Source: DASUHT01 sp038230835
Lineage (GTDB): Bacteria; Actinomycetota; Thermoleophilia; Gaiellales; JAICJC01
Length of the DNA: 64,000 nucleotides
Assembly: GCA_038230835.1 (NCBI GenBank)
Contig: JBBRMM010000004.1
Location: 62,001-126,000 of the forward strand
Direction: 5' to 3'
Translations under genes and position numbers: made by a program
Shown: positions 34,713 through 43,201 of the stretch, one piece after another
Numbering within the stretch: position 1 is the first letter of the stretch
Layout: the number at the start of each line of letters is the position of its first letter
The notes under the pieces: generated by a model
What the model was told of the DNA's origin: nothing
Database searches by the model: none
The model's input: only the letters and a program-made list of their open reading frames with translations

Positions 34713-35258
34713 ATGCGACGGCTGGCCGCGGTTCTTCTGGCCATCACCAATGTCACCGCGACAGGCTGCCTCGGCCAAGGCACCGCCAAGCCCGCCGAGG
34801 GCACCGGCCTTGGCGGCCCCGCCCCGTACGGATACGTGATGGTCGTGGAGCACCAGCGGCTTGACTCGGAGCCGCCAACGGTTGTGCGCCGCCAAACCGT
34901 CACCTGTGACGCGCACTCGAAGATGCTCTGCGCCGCGATCGGCCACTACGGCGCACACCGCGGTCAGGGCACCTGCAAATCCATCCCCGAACACATGGGG
35001 ATCGGATCGTGGACAGTCACGATCAGCGGCACATTCGGCGACCGAGCCCAGACACTCACGATGGGAGTCCTCTGCCACCCAACCGCGAAGCTCGCAAACG
35101 CCTACAGCACCATCGGTCGCGCCCTCTCCGCGAACCAACCAGGCAGCCTCAGTAACGCGTTCGAAGCAACGGCCTGCGACATCCCGGCCCCACAGGTCAC
35201 GCCAACCGTCAAATGGATGGGCGTTGTGATCTGCACCTTCACGTCGAGCCACGATTGA
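34713..35258 (+). CDS. secreted lipoprotein, unknown function
   Basis: A 181-residue protein with signal peptide and lipobox-like TATGC at residues 15-19. The mature part contains five or six cysteines (TVTCDAHSKMLCAAIG, GTCKS, LCHPTAKLANAY, ACDIP, VICTF), suggesting disulfide-stabilised folding. I recognise no family. It lacks an obvious operon partner; 124 bases separate it from the small membrane peptide downstream. In overall style it resembles the small lipoprotein at 29.9 kb, but I cannot align them convincingly. Confidence 0.65.
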   Translation: MRRLAAVLLAITNVTATGCLGQGTAKPAEGTGLGGPAPYGYVMVVEHQRLDSEPPTVVRRQTVTCDAHSKMLCAAIGHYGAHRGQGTCKSIPEHMGIGSWTVTISGTFGDRAQTLTMGVLCHPTAKLANAYSTIGRALSANQPGSLSNAFEATACDIPAPQVTPTVKWMGVVICTFTSSHD

Positions 35259-35382
35259 GCCGGTCACCGAGTGCATGATTAGTACCTTGTGCTACTATCT
35301 TGGTGCGAGGCTCACACCATCGCCGTCGCGCGGCCTGACCCCAACAGCTCGGTCATCTGTTTCGCGTGGTCGGAGGTCGGCA

Positions 35383-35460
35383 ATGCTCTTCACAATCCTC
35401 ATCATCCTGGTCATCGTCGCGCTGGCTGGGTACATGTTCCGCGGGCGGCTCGGCTTCTGA
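35383..35460 (+). CDS. 25-residue single-helix membrane peptide
   Basis: ATG 35383 to TGA 35460. The peptide is MLFTILIILVIVALAGYMF plus a basic RGRLGF tail. One transmembrane helix fills nearly all of it. A good ribosome site (GGAGG, six bases before ATG) supports real translation. Tiny hydrophobic proteins of this sort occur in actinobacteria, usually without known function. It is 16 bases from the convergent end of the LysR gene. Confidence 0.6.
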   Translation: MLFTILIILVIVALAGYMFRGRLGF

Positions 35461-35475
35461 CGGCGAGCGAATCGA

Positions 35476-36360
35476 TCAACCCTCCTGCAGCACCGTCAGC
35501 AATGAGGTGACGGCAGCGCCGGGTGGCTCGCCCTTTCGCCATGCCAGGCAGAACCGAAACTCGAGCACCGGCCGCTGCATCGGCAACTCGCGCAGGGTGC
35601 CGAGCTCGAGCTCGCGGGTGACCGCGAGTTCGGGCACGACGGCCAGGCCGAGCCCGGCCTCGACACAGCGCTTCACCGCCTCCAGGCTGAACGCCTCGAG
35701 GCGTCCGGCCGGCTCGACCCCGGCGGCCTCCAGCACGAGGTCGACCTCACGGCGGTTCACCGTGCCGGGATCGCGCACCACCAGCACCCTGCCGGCCAGA
35801 TCGGCGAGCTCGAGCGGGCGGGGCGGATCCCTCTCGCCGGCCGGGGCGATCAGCACCGTGCGCCCGCGCCCGAACGTGACCGCCTCGATGTCCGAGGCGG
35901 CCGTGTGCTCGGTGACCAGGGCCGCGTCCACCTCGCCGGAGCGCAGGGCCGAGAGCACACGGGCCACGTCCCCCACCACGAATCCCGCATCCAGGCTGGG
36001 CAGTCGCTCGCGCAGCCGCGCGATCGCAGGCGGAAGGGTGTAGGTCGCCAGCGCCTCGCCCGCCGAGACCCACAACCGCAACCGCTCTCCGGCGACGGCG
36101 CGATCGACGGCCGCATCGGCCTCGGCCGAGAGCAGAAGCGCCCGCTCCGCGTGCGGCAGCAGAGCGGTCCCGGCCGGTGTCAGTGTCACACCGCGCCGCG
36201 AGCGAACGAACAGCGACGACCCCACCCGCTCCTCGAGCGAACGCACGGCGCCGCTGACAGTGGGCTGGGCGACTCCGAGCTGCTCGGCCGCGCGGGTGAA
36301 CCCGCCCGCCGTGGCGACCGCGACAAAGACGCGCAGCTGTGTCGTCGAATACATCGGCAT
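35476..36360 (-). CDS. LysR-family transcriptional regulator
   Basis: A 294-residue regulator with the N-terminal winged helix-turn-helix (STTQLRVFVAVATAGGFTRAAEQLGVAQPTVS is compressed here: key parts are TRAAEQLGVAQPTVSGAV and LEERVGSSLFVR). A periplasmic-binding-like effector domain from about residue 90 follows. It is transcribed divergently from an MFS transporter gene 64 bases away, a standard arrangement in which the regulator controls the neighbouring exporter or importer and itself. The effector is unknown. Confidence 0.93.
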   Translation of the reverse strand: MPMYSTTQLRVFVAVATAGGFTRAAEQLGVAQPTVSGAVRSLEERVGSSLFVRSRRGVTLTPAGTALLPHAERALLLSAEADAAVDRAVAGERLRLWVSAGEALATYTLPPAIARLRERLPSLDAGFVVGDVARVLSALRSGEVDAALVTEHTAASDIEAVTFGRGRTVLIAPAGERDPPRPLELADLAGRVLVVRDPGTVNRREVDLVLEAAGVEPAGRLEAFSLEAVKRCVEAGLGLAVVPELAVTRELELGTLRELPMQRPVLEFRFCLAWRKGEPPGAAVTSLLTVLQEG

Positions 36361-36365
36361 CTGCC

Positions 36366-36380
36366 TATCGGTGGATGATA
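36366..36380. promoter_or_regulatory. possible LysR operator between the divergent genes
   Basis: An interrupted palindrome TATC-N7-GATA lies 6 bases upstream of the LysR start, in the 64-base divergent spacer. LysR-type regulators bind such dyads; this is a candidate only, because the dyad is short. Confidence 0.3.
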
Positions 36381-36424
36381 ACGACGTATTTCCACTATGA
36401 AACTCGGCTCGCTATGGTGGGCCC

Positions 36425-37645
36425 GTGAACCGTTCCAAGCTCATCCTCGCGCTGGCGGTGGCGTCCCAGGTCGGGTTCTCGCTGATCACGTTCGGCCTGC
36501 CATCCATCGGCTCGGACATCCGTTCCCAGTGGCACCTGGGGCCGGCGGGCTTCGGGGCCGTGTTCGCGGCGGTCGGCGTGGGATCGGCGGTGGCGCTGAT
36601 TCCTGCCGGGATGCTGGTCGACCGGCTCGGCGCCCGTCGTGTGCTGATCGCCGGTGGATTGGTCAACGCGGGCGGACTGACGGCGGCGGCCTTCGCCTCC
36701 AGCGGACTCGGTTTCGGCGGGGCCCTGTTCGTGGCCGGGGTGGGTGGCTCGGCCGTGCCGGTGGCCGGGATGACGTCGCTGCTGCGGGAGTTCGAGCCCA
36801 CCAGGCGCGGGTTGGCGCTGGGCCTGCGCCAGCTCGCCGTCCCCCTGGGAGGCACGGTCGGTTCGGTGCTGCTGCCGGCGCTGGTCGCGGTCGGTGGTGT
36901 GCGAGCGGCCATGCTGGGCGCCTCAGCGGCTGCCGGGCTGACCGCACTGGCGTTTGCGACCGTGGTCGGGGACGATCGCAGCGAACGTCCCAGTCGCGGT
37001 CTTGACGGTCTGCTGCGGCTGCCCCGGATGCGTCCCCTGCTGCTGCTCGGACTGCTCTACGTGTCGGCGCTGGGAGCGGTGCTGACCTTCTACGCCCAGG
37101 CGGTGCACAGCGCCGGCCTGTCGCCCGGCCTCGCGGTGTTCGGCTTCGCCGCGCTGAACATCACGGCGGCACTGTCGCGGGTCGTGTGGGGCCTGGTGGC
37201 TGACCTCGACGGCGGTAGCGGCCGGCTGCGGGCGCTCCGCCTGACCGGCATCGTGGCCGCGCTGTCCGCGGTGGCGATGCCGTTCGCGCTCGCGGTGTGG
37301 TCACCGCTGGGGTTGGCCGTGACCCTGCCGCTGGCCTTCGGGGTGTTCGGCTTCAACGGCGTGCTGTACCTGATCGCCGGCGAGATCGCCGGAGCCGACC
37401 GGGCCGGGCGCGCCGTCGGGGTGGCGTCGACCGTCGTCTTCGGCTGGGGAGCGCTCTCGGCGCCGCTGGCCGGGCTCGTGATCGAGCAAACCGGGTTCGG
37501 CGCCGTCTGGGTCATCGCGGCGGTGACCTGCACCGCCGGGGTGGCGGTGACGGTCGCGATGGGCCGCTCGACAATCCGCGATCAGGACCGCATACTCGAC
37601 TCATGGGGGAGCGCGGGAGCGGATCGGGGCGTGCCGGGCGATTGA
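36425..37645 (+). CDS. major facilitator superfamily transporter
   Basis: A 406-residue protein with about 12 transmembrane helices. The MFS loop motif between helices 2 and 3 is GMLVDRLGARRVLIAGG, and the helix 8-9 loop carries a weaker echo (WGLVADLDGGSGRLRAL). A central cytoplasmic loop of about 20 residues (DDRSERPSRGLDG) splits the halves. GTG start. The substrate is unknown; relatives include cyanate/nitrate-type and drug exporters. Probably controlled by the divergent LysR gene. Confidence 0.9.
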   Translation: MNRSKLILALAVASQVGFSLITFGLPSIGSDIRSQWHLGPAGFGAVFAAVGVGSAVALIPAGMLVDRLGARRVLIAGGLVNAGGLTAAAFASSGLGFGGALFVAGVGGSAVPVAGMTSLLREFEPTRRGLALGLRQLAVPLGGTVGSVLLPALVAVGGVRAAMLGASAAAGLTALAFATVVGDDRSERPSRGLDGLLRLPRMRPLLLLGLLYVSALGAVLTFYAQAVHSAGLSPGLAVFGFAALNITAALSRVVWGLVADLDGGSGRLRALRLTGIVAALSAVAMPFALAVWSPLGLAVTLPLAFGVFGFNGVLYLIAGEIAGADRAGRAVGVASTVVFGWGALSAPLAGLVIEQTGFGAVWVIAAVTCTAGVAVTVAMGRSTIRDQDRILDSWGSAGADRGVPGD

Positions 37646-38025
37646 CGTCGATCGCCGGCGGCTCCGCGACTCTCGCGCACAGGCTGATGGTGGCCGGCGG
37701 CCTGGCTGCCGCAGTCGCCGCGGCCGGTGCGCACCGCGCACACATGACGACCACCAGTTCGCTGCTGATCGCCGGGGTCGGCATCACCACGGTCGCCCTC
37801 AGCTTCCGGATGCGCCGGCTCGCCGATCCTCGCCTGGCGCTGTTCTATTCCGGCGCGGTGCTGGTGTTCGGGCTCACCACCGCCGGCCAGGCGTACCTCG
37901 GGCTTGGCCTCCCCGTGCCCGACCGGGCAGGGCGGGCGGCGCTGTGGCTCGTGCTTGCGGGAGGGCTCGCGATCGCCTCGGGGGCGAGCACGCTGCTCCT
38001 CATCGACCCCCGTCAGCGCTCGTAG
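37603..38025 (+). CDS. hypothetical four-helix membrane protein
   Basis: About 140 residues from the ATG at 37603, which overlaps the end of the MFS gene by 43 bases; a start at 37687 would avoid the overlap. Four hydrophobic segments are visible (LMVAGGLAAAVAAAGA, SLLIAGVGITTVALSF, LALFYSGAVLVFGLTTAG, ALWLVLAGGLAIASG). I recognise no family. Its end overlaps the convergent dehydrogenase gene by 13 bases. Confidence 0.6.
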   Translation: MGERGSGSGRAGRLTSIAGGSATLAHRLMVAGGLAAAVAAAGAHRAHMTTTSSLLIAGVGITTVALSFRMRRLADPRLALFYSGAVLVFGLTTAGQAYLGLGLPVPDRAGRAALWLVLAGGLAIASGASTLLLIDPRQRS

Positions 38026-38870
38026 TCGTAGAACCCGCGGCCTGACTTACGACCCAGCCGCCCGGCCTCGACATAGCTTCGGAGCAGCGGGCACGGCCGG
38101 TACTTGGAATCGCCCAGGCCTTCGTGCAGCACCTCCATGATGGCCAGGCAGGTGTCCACGCCGATCAGGTCGGCAAGCTGCAGCGGCCCCATCGGGTGGT
38201 TCATGCCGAGCTTCATCACGGTGTCGATCGAGTCACGGTCGCCGACGCCCTCCATCAGGCAGTAGACCGCCTCGTTGATCATCGGCACCAGTATCCGGTT
38301 GGAGATGAACCCCGGAAAGTCGTGGGCCTCGGCCACCGTCTTGCCCATCCGCTCGGCTGCGGCGCGCACGAACGCGGCCGTCTCGTCCGACGTCTCCAGG
38401 CCGCGGATCAGCTCGACCAGCGGCATCAGCGGCACCGGGTTCATGAAGTGCATTCCGACCACCCGCTCCGGGCGTGGTGTGACCGCCGCGAGCTTCGTGA
38501 TCGGGATCGAGCTGGTGTTGGAGGCCAGCACCGCCTGCTCGCCGGCCGCTTCGGCCAGCCCTCTGAAGATGCGCAGCTTGAGCTGAACGTCCTCCGTGGC
38601 AGCCTCGATCGCCAGGTCGGCGGGCACCGGCTCTGCGGACGGCGTGATCCGCTCGAGCGCCGCCGCGGCGTCGCCGGGCTCGACGCGCCCCTTCTCGACG
38701 AGCTTCGCAAGCGACGCCTCGATCGTCGCTCGGGCCCGCTCGAGCTGGGCCGGCGACACGTCCACGAGCGTCACGCTGTAGCCAGCGACCGCCGCCACCT
38801 GGGCGATGCCGCCACCCATCTGGCCGGCGCCGACCACGGTCAGCCGGCCGCCATCGCCCTCTGCGCTCAC
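38013..38870 (-). CDS. 3-hydroxyacyl-CoA (3-hydroxybutyryl-CoA) dehydrogenase
   Basis: This 285-residue NAD(P)-dependent enzyme converts 3-hydroxybutyryl-CoA and acetoacetyl-CoA. The Rossmann motif is VVGAGQMGGGIAQVAA. VLASNTSSIPITKLA and GMHFMNPVPLMPLVELI contain the catalytic His region, and DFPGFISNRILVPMINEA the hinge. The C-terminal domain ends GRKSGRGFYDYE. GTG start overlaps the thiolase stop by four bases. With the thiolase it forms a two-step acetyl-CoA to hydroxybutyryl-CoA module, usable in either direction. Confidence 0.95.
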   Translation of the reverse strand: MSAEGDGGRLTVVGAGQMGGGIAQVAAVAGYSVTLVDVSPAQLERARATIEASLAKLVEKGRVEPGDAAAALERITPSAEPVPADLAIEAATEDVQLKLRIFRGLAEAAGEQAVLASNTSSIPITKLAAVTPRPERVVGMHFMNPVPLMPLVELIRGLETSDETAAFVRAAAERMGKTVAEAHDFPGFISNRILVPMINEAVYCLMEGVGDRDSIDTVMKLGMNHPMGPLQLADLIGVDTCLAIMEVLHEGLGDSKYRPCPLLRSYVEAGRLGRKSGRGFYDYER

Positions 38871-40051
38871 GGTGCGAGCACCTCGAGGATGGTGGCGTCG
38901 CCCTGCCCGGCACCCGAGCAGATCGCGGCCAGCCCGATGCCGCCGCCCCGCCGCCGCAGCTGGTAGATCAACGTGGCCAGCAGCCGAGCGCCGGAGGCAC
39001 CAATCGGATGGCCGAAGGCGACCGCACCGCCCTGAGCGTTGAAGCGCTCGGCATCGGCACCGAGCAACTCGATCGTGTTCAGAACCACCGAGCAGAACGC
39101 CTCGTTGATCTCGAACAGGTCGACATCGCCGACCTCCATCCCGGCCTTGGCGAGCGCATCGCGAGCCGCTCCGGCAGGGGTGCGGACGAGGTAGGCGTAG
39201 TCGTCGGCGCAGTGGCCCTCGGACACGATCCGGGCCAGCGGCTGCAGGCCGCGCTCGCGAGCCCACTCCTCGTCGGCCAGCACCAGCGCTCCCGCTCCGT
39301 CATTGATGCCCGGGGCGTTGCCGGCGGTGGTCGCGCCGTCCGCGCTGAAGACCGGTTTGAGGCTCGCCAGCCGCTCGGCGGAGGTGTCACGGCGCGGGCT
39401 CTCGTCGGCCTCGACCACCGCGTCGCCCTTGCGGCCGGCGACGGTCACCGGCGCTATCTCCTCCGCCAGGTGACCGGCATCCTGCGCCGCGACCGCACGC
39501 TGGTGGCTGCGCAGCGCCCACGCGTCCTGGTCTTCTCGAGAGCACCCGATCTCGGCCGAGATCACCGAGTTCTGCTCCGCCATCATCAGCCCGTCGAACG
39601 TGGACGTGAGCCCGTCAGACGTCATGTGGTCGATCACGACCCCATCGCCCATCGTGTATCCGAACCGCGCCTTGGGCAACAGGTACGGCGCGTTCGACAT
39701 GCTCTCCATCCCTCCCGCCAGCACCACCCGGTGAACGCCGGCGCGGATCATCAGGTCGGCATAGTTGACCGCCCGCATGCCCGACGCGCACACCTTGTTG
39801 ATGGTGTCCGATCCGACCTCCTTGGGCAGACCGGCTCCGGCCGACACCTGACGCGACGGGATCATCCCCACGCCGGCCTGCAGCACCTCTCCCATCACCA
39901 CGTAGCCGACGTCCTCGGGCGCCACGCGCGACCGTTCGAGCGCAGCCCGCGCGGCGTGGATGCCGAGTTGCGGGGCCTTCAGCGACGCGAGTCCGCCACC
40001 CAGCTTGCCAAACGGTGTGCGGGCGGCTCCGAGGACGACGGTGGTGGGCAT
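38867..40051 (-). CDS. acetyl-CoA C-acetyltransferase (thiolase)
   Basis: A 394-residue thiolase. The acyl-accepting cysteine is in NKVCASGMRAVNYA, the His in GGAVAFGHPIGASGARLL and the second catalytic Cys in AICSGAGQGDA. It would condense two acetyl-CoA or cleave acetoacetyl-CoA. The ATG at 40051 has an AGGAG ribosome site; an upstream in-frame extension to 40111 has no family match. It is divergent from the trp operon, with the trp promoter and leader in the spacer. Confidence 0.95.
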   Translation of the reverse strand: MPTTVVLGAARTPFGKLGGGLASLKAPQLGIHAARAALERSRVAPEDVGYVVMGEVLQAGVGMIPSRQVSAGAGLPKEVGSDTINKVCASGMRAVNYADLMIRAGVHRVVLAGGMESMSNAPYLLPKARFGYTMGDGVVIDHMTSDGLTSTFDGLMMAEQNSVISAEIGCSREDQDAWALRSHQRAVAAQDAGHLAEEIAPVTVAGRKGDAVVEADESPRRDTSAERLASLKPVFSADGATTAGNAPGINDGAGALVLADEEWARERGLQPLARIVSEGHCADDYAYLVRTPAGAARDALAKAGMEVGDVDLFEINEAFCSVVLNTIELLGADAERFNAQGGAVAFGHPIGASGARLLATLIYQLRRRGGGIGLAAICSGAGQGDATILEVLAP

Positions 40052-40089
40052 GCAACTCCTTTGCCGGCCGAGGCCGGACGGTCGAAAAC

Positions 40090-40118
40090 TTGACGCCGAG
40101 TCCGCGATCAAGCATAGT
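40090..40118 (+). promoter_or_regulatory. trp operon promoter
   Basis: TTGACG at 40090-40095 and CATAGT at 40113-40118 are separated by exactly 17 bases, a good sigma-A-type promoter. The predicted start of transcription, near 40125, lies only a few bases before the leader-peptide ATG. Confidence 0.65.
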
Positions 40119-40128
40119 CAAGCCGACA

Positions 40129-40188
40129 ATGACGACCCTTTGCAGCAGCAACCGGTGGTGGCGAGACGGGCGAGGTGCGGCCCGCTAG
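40129..40188 (+). CDS. trpL: trp operon leader peptide
   Basis: A 19-residue open frame (ATG 40129 to TAG 40188) with two adjacent tryptophan codons at 40156-40161 (SNRWWRDGR). It lies between the trp promoter and a terminator hairpin just before trpE. Tandem Trp codons in such a place are the hallmark of attenuation: ribosome stalling when charged tRNA-Trp is scarce would favour readthrough. There is almost no 5' untranslated region, so it is probably translated as a leaderless message. Confidence 0.85.
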   Translation: MTTLCSSNRWWRDGRGAAR

Positions 40189-40221
40189 CGACGCTGCGGC
40201 ATCCTTCCTCGCTCGAACTCC

Positions 40222-40254
40222 AAGCTCTTCGCCGGTCCGGCGGGGGGCTTTTTT
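40222..40254 (+). terminator. trp attenuator terminator
   Basis: A 12-bp stem (40222-40233 with 40239-40250, three G-U pairs) closes on a 5-base loop and runs straight into a T tract ending at 40254. It lies 6 bases before trpE. Another stem, 40168-40175 with 40207-40214, pairs sequence just past the Trp codons; a full antiterminator could not be resolved by eye. Confidence 0.8.
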
Positions 40255-40260
40255 CATGCG

Positions 40261-41592
40261 ATGACCCACGAACGACACATCAGAACGCTTCCCGCCGACC
40301 TGCTGACGCCGGTCGGCGCGTACCTGCTGCTGCGCGACGCGCTCGGCACGCCGGCGTTCCTTCTGGAATCAGTCGAGCGCGGCGAGCAGGTGGGCCGCTA
40401 CTCGTTCCTGGGCGCCGGACTGCCACAGGTGGAATCGCTGGAGGAGGCGGCCGCGTTCGCCGCCACGCAACCCGGGCCTTCGGCTGACGAGCCGCCGTTC
40501 GTCGGCGGCGCGGTCGGCTTCCTGACCTACGACTGGGTCGCGCAGCTGGAGCCGGTGCCGCTGCCGGAGCCGAACGGCCGGGACGCCGGGCTGCCCACCA
40601 TGCGCTTCCTGCTCGCCTCCACTGTCGTCGCTTTCGACCACGTGCGGCGCACGGTCAGCGTCACCGGCCCAGAAGCCGAGGTCGAGCGGGTGGTCGACGT
40701 GCTGGCCGGCCACGCCGCGGTGCGACCTGCCGGGCGGGTCGCAGCCGGCGATGCCGAGGCCGACATGACCCACGCCGGCTACCTCGACGCGGTCGGCCGG
40801 GCCAAGCACCACATCGCAGCCGGCGACGCGTTCCAGATCGTGCCGTCGCAGCGCGTGCGCCGGCGCACCGATGCGTCGCCGTTTGCGATCTACCGGGCGC
40901 TTCGGGCCGTCAACCCGTCGCCGTACATGTTCCTGCTCGACATGGGCGAGTTCCAGCTCATCGGATCCTCGCCGGAGACGCACGTGAGGCTGGGACTGGA
41001 CGGCACCTGCGAGCTGCGGCCGATCGCCGGCACCCGGCCCCGAGGAGCCGATGCCGACGGCGACGACGCGATGGCGGCCGAGCTGATGGCCTCGGCAAAG
41101 GAGCGGGCCGAGCACGTGATGCTGGTCGATCTGGCCCGCAACGACCTGTCGCGCGTGTGCCTGCCCGGCTCGGTACGCGTCGAGCGCTTCATGGACGTCG
41201 AGCGCTACTCGCACGTGATGCACATCGTGTCGGGGGTGTTCGGGCAGATCGCGCCGGGGCGCGACGCCGCGGCCCTCCTGCGGGCGACGTTCCCGGCCGG
41301 AACCGTGTCCGGGGCGCCCAAGGTACGCGCGATGCAGATCATCTCCGAGCTCGAGGGCCGCCGGCGGGGCGCGTACGCCGGCGCCGTCGGCTATCTCGGC
41401 TTCGGCGGTGACATGGACACCTGCATCGCCATCCGCACGATCGTGCTGCGCGACGGGGTGGCTCACCTCCAGTCGGGCGGCGGTATCGTGGCCGACTCGG
41501 ATCCAGAGGAGGAGTACGGCGAGGCGATGAACAAAGTGGCGGCACTCGGCGCGGCGATCGACCAGGCCGAGACGGGGGTGTACGGGCGGTGA
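40261..41592 (+). CDS. trpE: anthranilate synthase component I
   Basis: A 443-residue synthase subunit that makes anthranilate from chorismate and ammonia. Chorismate-binding motifs: FQIVPSQRV, SSPETHVRL, IAGTRPRGAD, LVDLARNDLSRVC and TFPAGTVSGAPKVRAMQII. The N-terminal tryptophan-inhibition element appears as AFLLESVERGEQ with LLES, so feedback control is likely kept. It starts 6 bases after the attenuator and overlaps trpG by four bases. Confidence 0.97.
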   Translation: MTHERHIRTLPADLLTPVGAYLLLRDALGTPAFLLESVERGEQVGRYSFLGAGLPQVESLEEAAAFAATQPGPSADEPPFVGGAVGFLTYDWVAQLEPVPLPEPNGRDAGLPTMRFLLASTVVAFDHVRRTVSVTGPEAEVERVVDVLAGHAAVRPAGRVAAGDAEADMTHAGYLDAVGRAKHHIAAGDAFQIVPSQRVRRRTDASPFAIYRALRAVNPSPYMFLLDMGEFQLIGSSPETHVRLGLDGTCELRPIAGTRPRGADADGDDAMAAELMASAKERAEHVMLVDLARNDLSRVCLPGSVRVERFMDVERYSHVMHIVSGVFGQIAPGRDAAALLRATFPAGTVSGAPKVRAMQIISELEGRRRGAYAGAVGYLGFGGDMDTCIAIRTIVLRDGVAHLQSGGGIVADSDPEEEYGEAMNKVAALGAAIDQAETGVYGR

Positions 41593-42167
41593 GAGTGCTC
41601 GTGATCGACAACTACGACTCGTTCACGTACAACCTCGTCGACTACATCGCTGTCGCGGGTGCCGAGGTGCGGGTGGAGCGCAACGACCGGGTCACACCGG
41701 ACGAAGCCGAAGCCTGGGCGCCGACCCATATCGTGGTGTCGCCGGGGCCCGGCAGACCCGCCGAGGCCGGTGTCTCTGCAGCCGTGATCGAGCGCTTCGC
41801 CGGCCGAGTGCCGATCCTCGGTGTGTGCCTCGGCCACCAGGTGATCTGCGACATGTACGGAGGCACCGTCGATCGGGCCGCTCGGCTGGTTCACGGCAAG
41901 CCCGATCAGGTCTCGCACGACGGGTCGCCGCTCTACGCCGGTCTTCCAAGCCCGTTCGAAGCCGGTCGCTACCACTCACTGGCGGCCCGCGAGCCGCTGC
42001 CCGCCTCGCTGCTGGTCACCGCCCGCACGCCCGACGGTGAGGTGATGGGCGTTCGCCACCGCGGGCACGAGACCCACGGTGTGCAATTCCATCCCGAGTC
42101 CGTGCTGACTCCCGACGGCCGTACCCTGATCGTGAACTTCCTGGCCATGAAGGGGTCCGACTCGTGA
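41589..42167 (+). CDS. trpG: anthranilate synthase component II (glutamine amidotransferase)
   Basis: A 192-residue class I amidotransferase that feeds ammonia to TrpE. The triad is intact: Cys in ILGVCLGHQ, His and Glu in GVQFHPESVLT. DNYDSFTYNLV at the N-terminus is the family mark. A PabA role in folate synthesis is also possible, since one protein often serves both. GTG start; overlaps on both sides by four bases. Confidence 0.97.
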   Translation: MRVLVIDNYDSFTYNLVDYIAVAGAEVRVERNDRVTPDEAEAWAPTHIVVSPGPGRPAEAGVSAAVIERFAGRVPILGVCLGHQVICDMYGGTVDRAARLVHGKPDQVSHDGSPLYAGLPSPFEAGRYHSLAAREPLPASLLVTARTPDGEVMGVRHRGHETHGVQFHPESVLTPDGRTLIVNFLAMKGSDS

Positions 42168-43201
42168 TCGACGACGCAATCAACCAGGTGGTGGAGGGAC
42201 ACGATCTGTCTGCCGAGGCGGCGCACGCCGCCATGATGCAGGTGATGAGCGGGGACGCCAGCCCGGTGCAGATCGCCGCGTTTGCGATCGGTCTGCGGAT
42301 GAAGGGGGAGACGCCCGACGAGGTCGCCGGCTGTGCCCGCGCGATGCGCGCACACGTGATCCCCACCACCCCCACCCGGGACGGGTTGGTGGACACCTGC
42401 GGTACCGGAGGCGACGGCTCGGACACGTTCAACATCTCCACGTCCGCCGCCCTGGTGGCGGCCGCCGCCGGCGTCGCCATCGCCAAGCACGGCAACCGTG
42501 CCATGTCCAGCCGGTGCGGCTCGGCCGACGTGCTGGAGGCGCTGGGCGTGCGCATCGACCTCACCCCCACCGACATCGCGGCCTGCATCGACGAGGTCGG
42601 CTTCGGGTTCATGTTCGCCCAGGCTCACCACCCCGCGATGCGGCACGTGGCGCCGGTTCGGCGTGAGCTCGGCGTGCGCACGGTGTTCAACCTGCTGGGG
42701 CCGCTGACCAACCCGGCCGGAGCGCGGCGGCAGGTCACCGGCGTCTACGCCGCCAGCCTGGTGGAGCCGCTCGCCCACGTGCTGGCCAAGCTCGGGGTCG
42801 ACCACGCGCTGGTGGTGCACGGTGCGGGCGGGCTGGACGAGCTGACGCCCACCGGCGAGAACCTGATGGCCGAGGTGCGAGGCGGCGAGGTGACGATGAC
42901 CACACTCGATCCCCGGCCGCTCTCCACCGGCCCCTCGCCGGGGACGCCCGACGACCTGCGGGTCGGCGGCGACCCGGCACACAACGCCGCGGTGATCCGC
43001 ACGGTGTTCGACGGCGAGCGTGGCCCGCGGCGCGACGCGGTGATCCTGAACGCCGCCGCAGCGATGCTGGTGGGCGGCCTGGTCGAGAGCTTCGAACAGG
43101 GCATCGACATCGCCGTCGAGGCGATCGACTCCGGAGCCGCCCAGCGGAAGCTGGACGAACTGGTCGCGTTCACGCGTGCGCGGGCGCCGGCGAGCAGATG
43201 A
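42164..43201 (+). CDS. trpD: anthranilate phosphoribosyltransferase
   Basis: A 345-residue enzyme that joins anthranilate and PRPP. The PRPP loop is VDTCGTGGDGSDTFNIST, the anthranilate site reads KHGNRAMSSRCGSADVLEALG, and LGPLTNPAGA is typical. GTG start at the trpG end; its stop overlaps trpC by four bases. Confidence 0.97.
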   Translation: MIDDAINQVVEGHDLSAEAAHAAMMQVMSGDASPVQIAAFAIGLRMKGETPDEVAGCARAMRAHVIPTTPTRDGLVDTCGTGGDGSDTFNISTSAALVAAAAGVAIAKHGNRAMSSRCGSADVLEALGVRIDLTPTDIAACIDEVGFGFMFAQAHHPAMRHVAPVRRELGVRTVFNLLGPLTNPAGARRQVTGVYAASLVEPLAHVLAKLGVDHALVVHGAGGLDELTPTGENLMAEVRGGEVTMTTLDPRPLSTGPSPGTPDDLRVGGDPAHNAAVIRTVFDGERGPRRDAVILNAAAAMLVGGLVESFEQGIDIAVEAIDSGAAQRKLDELVAFTRARAPASR

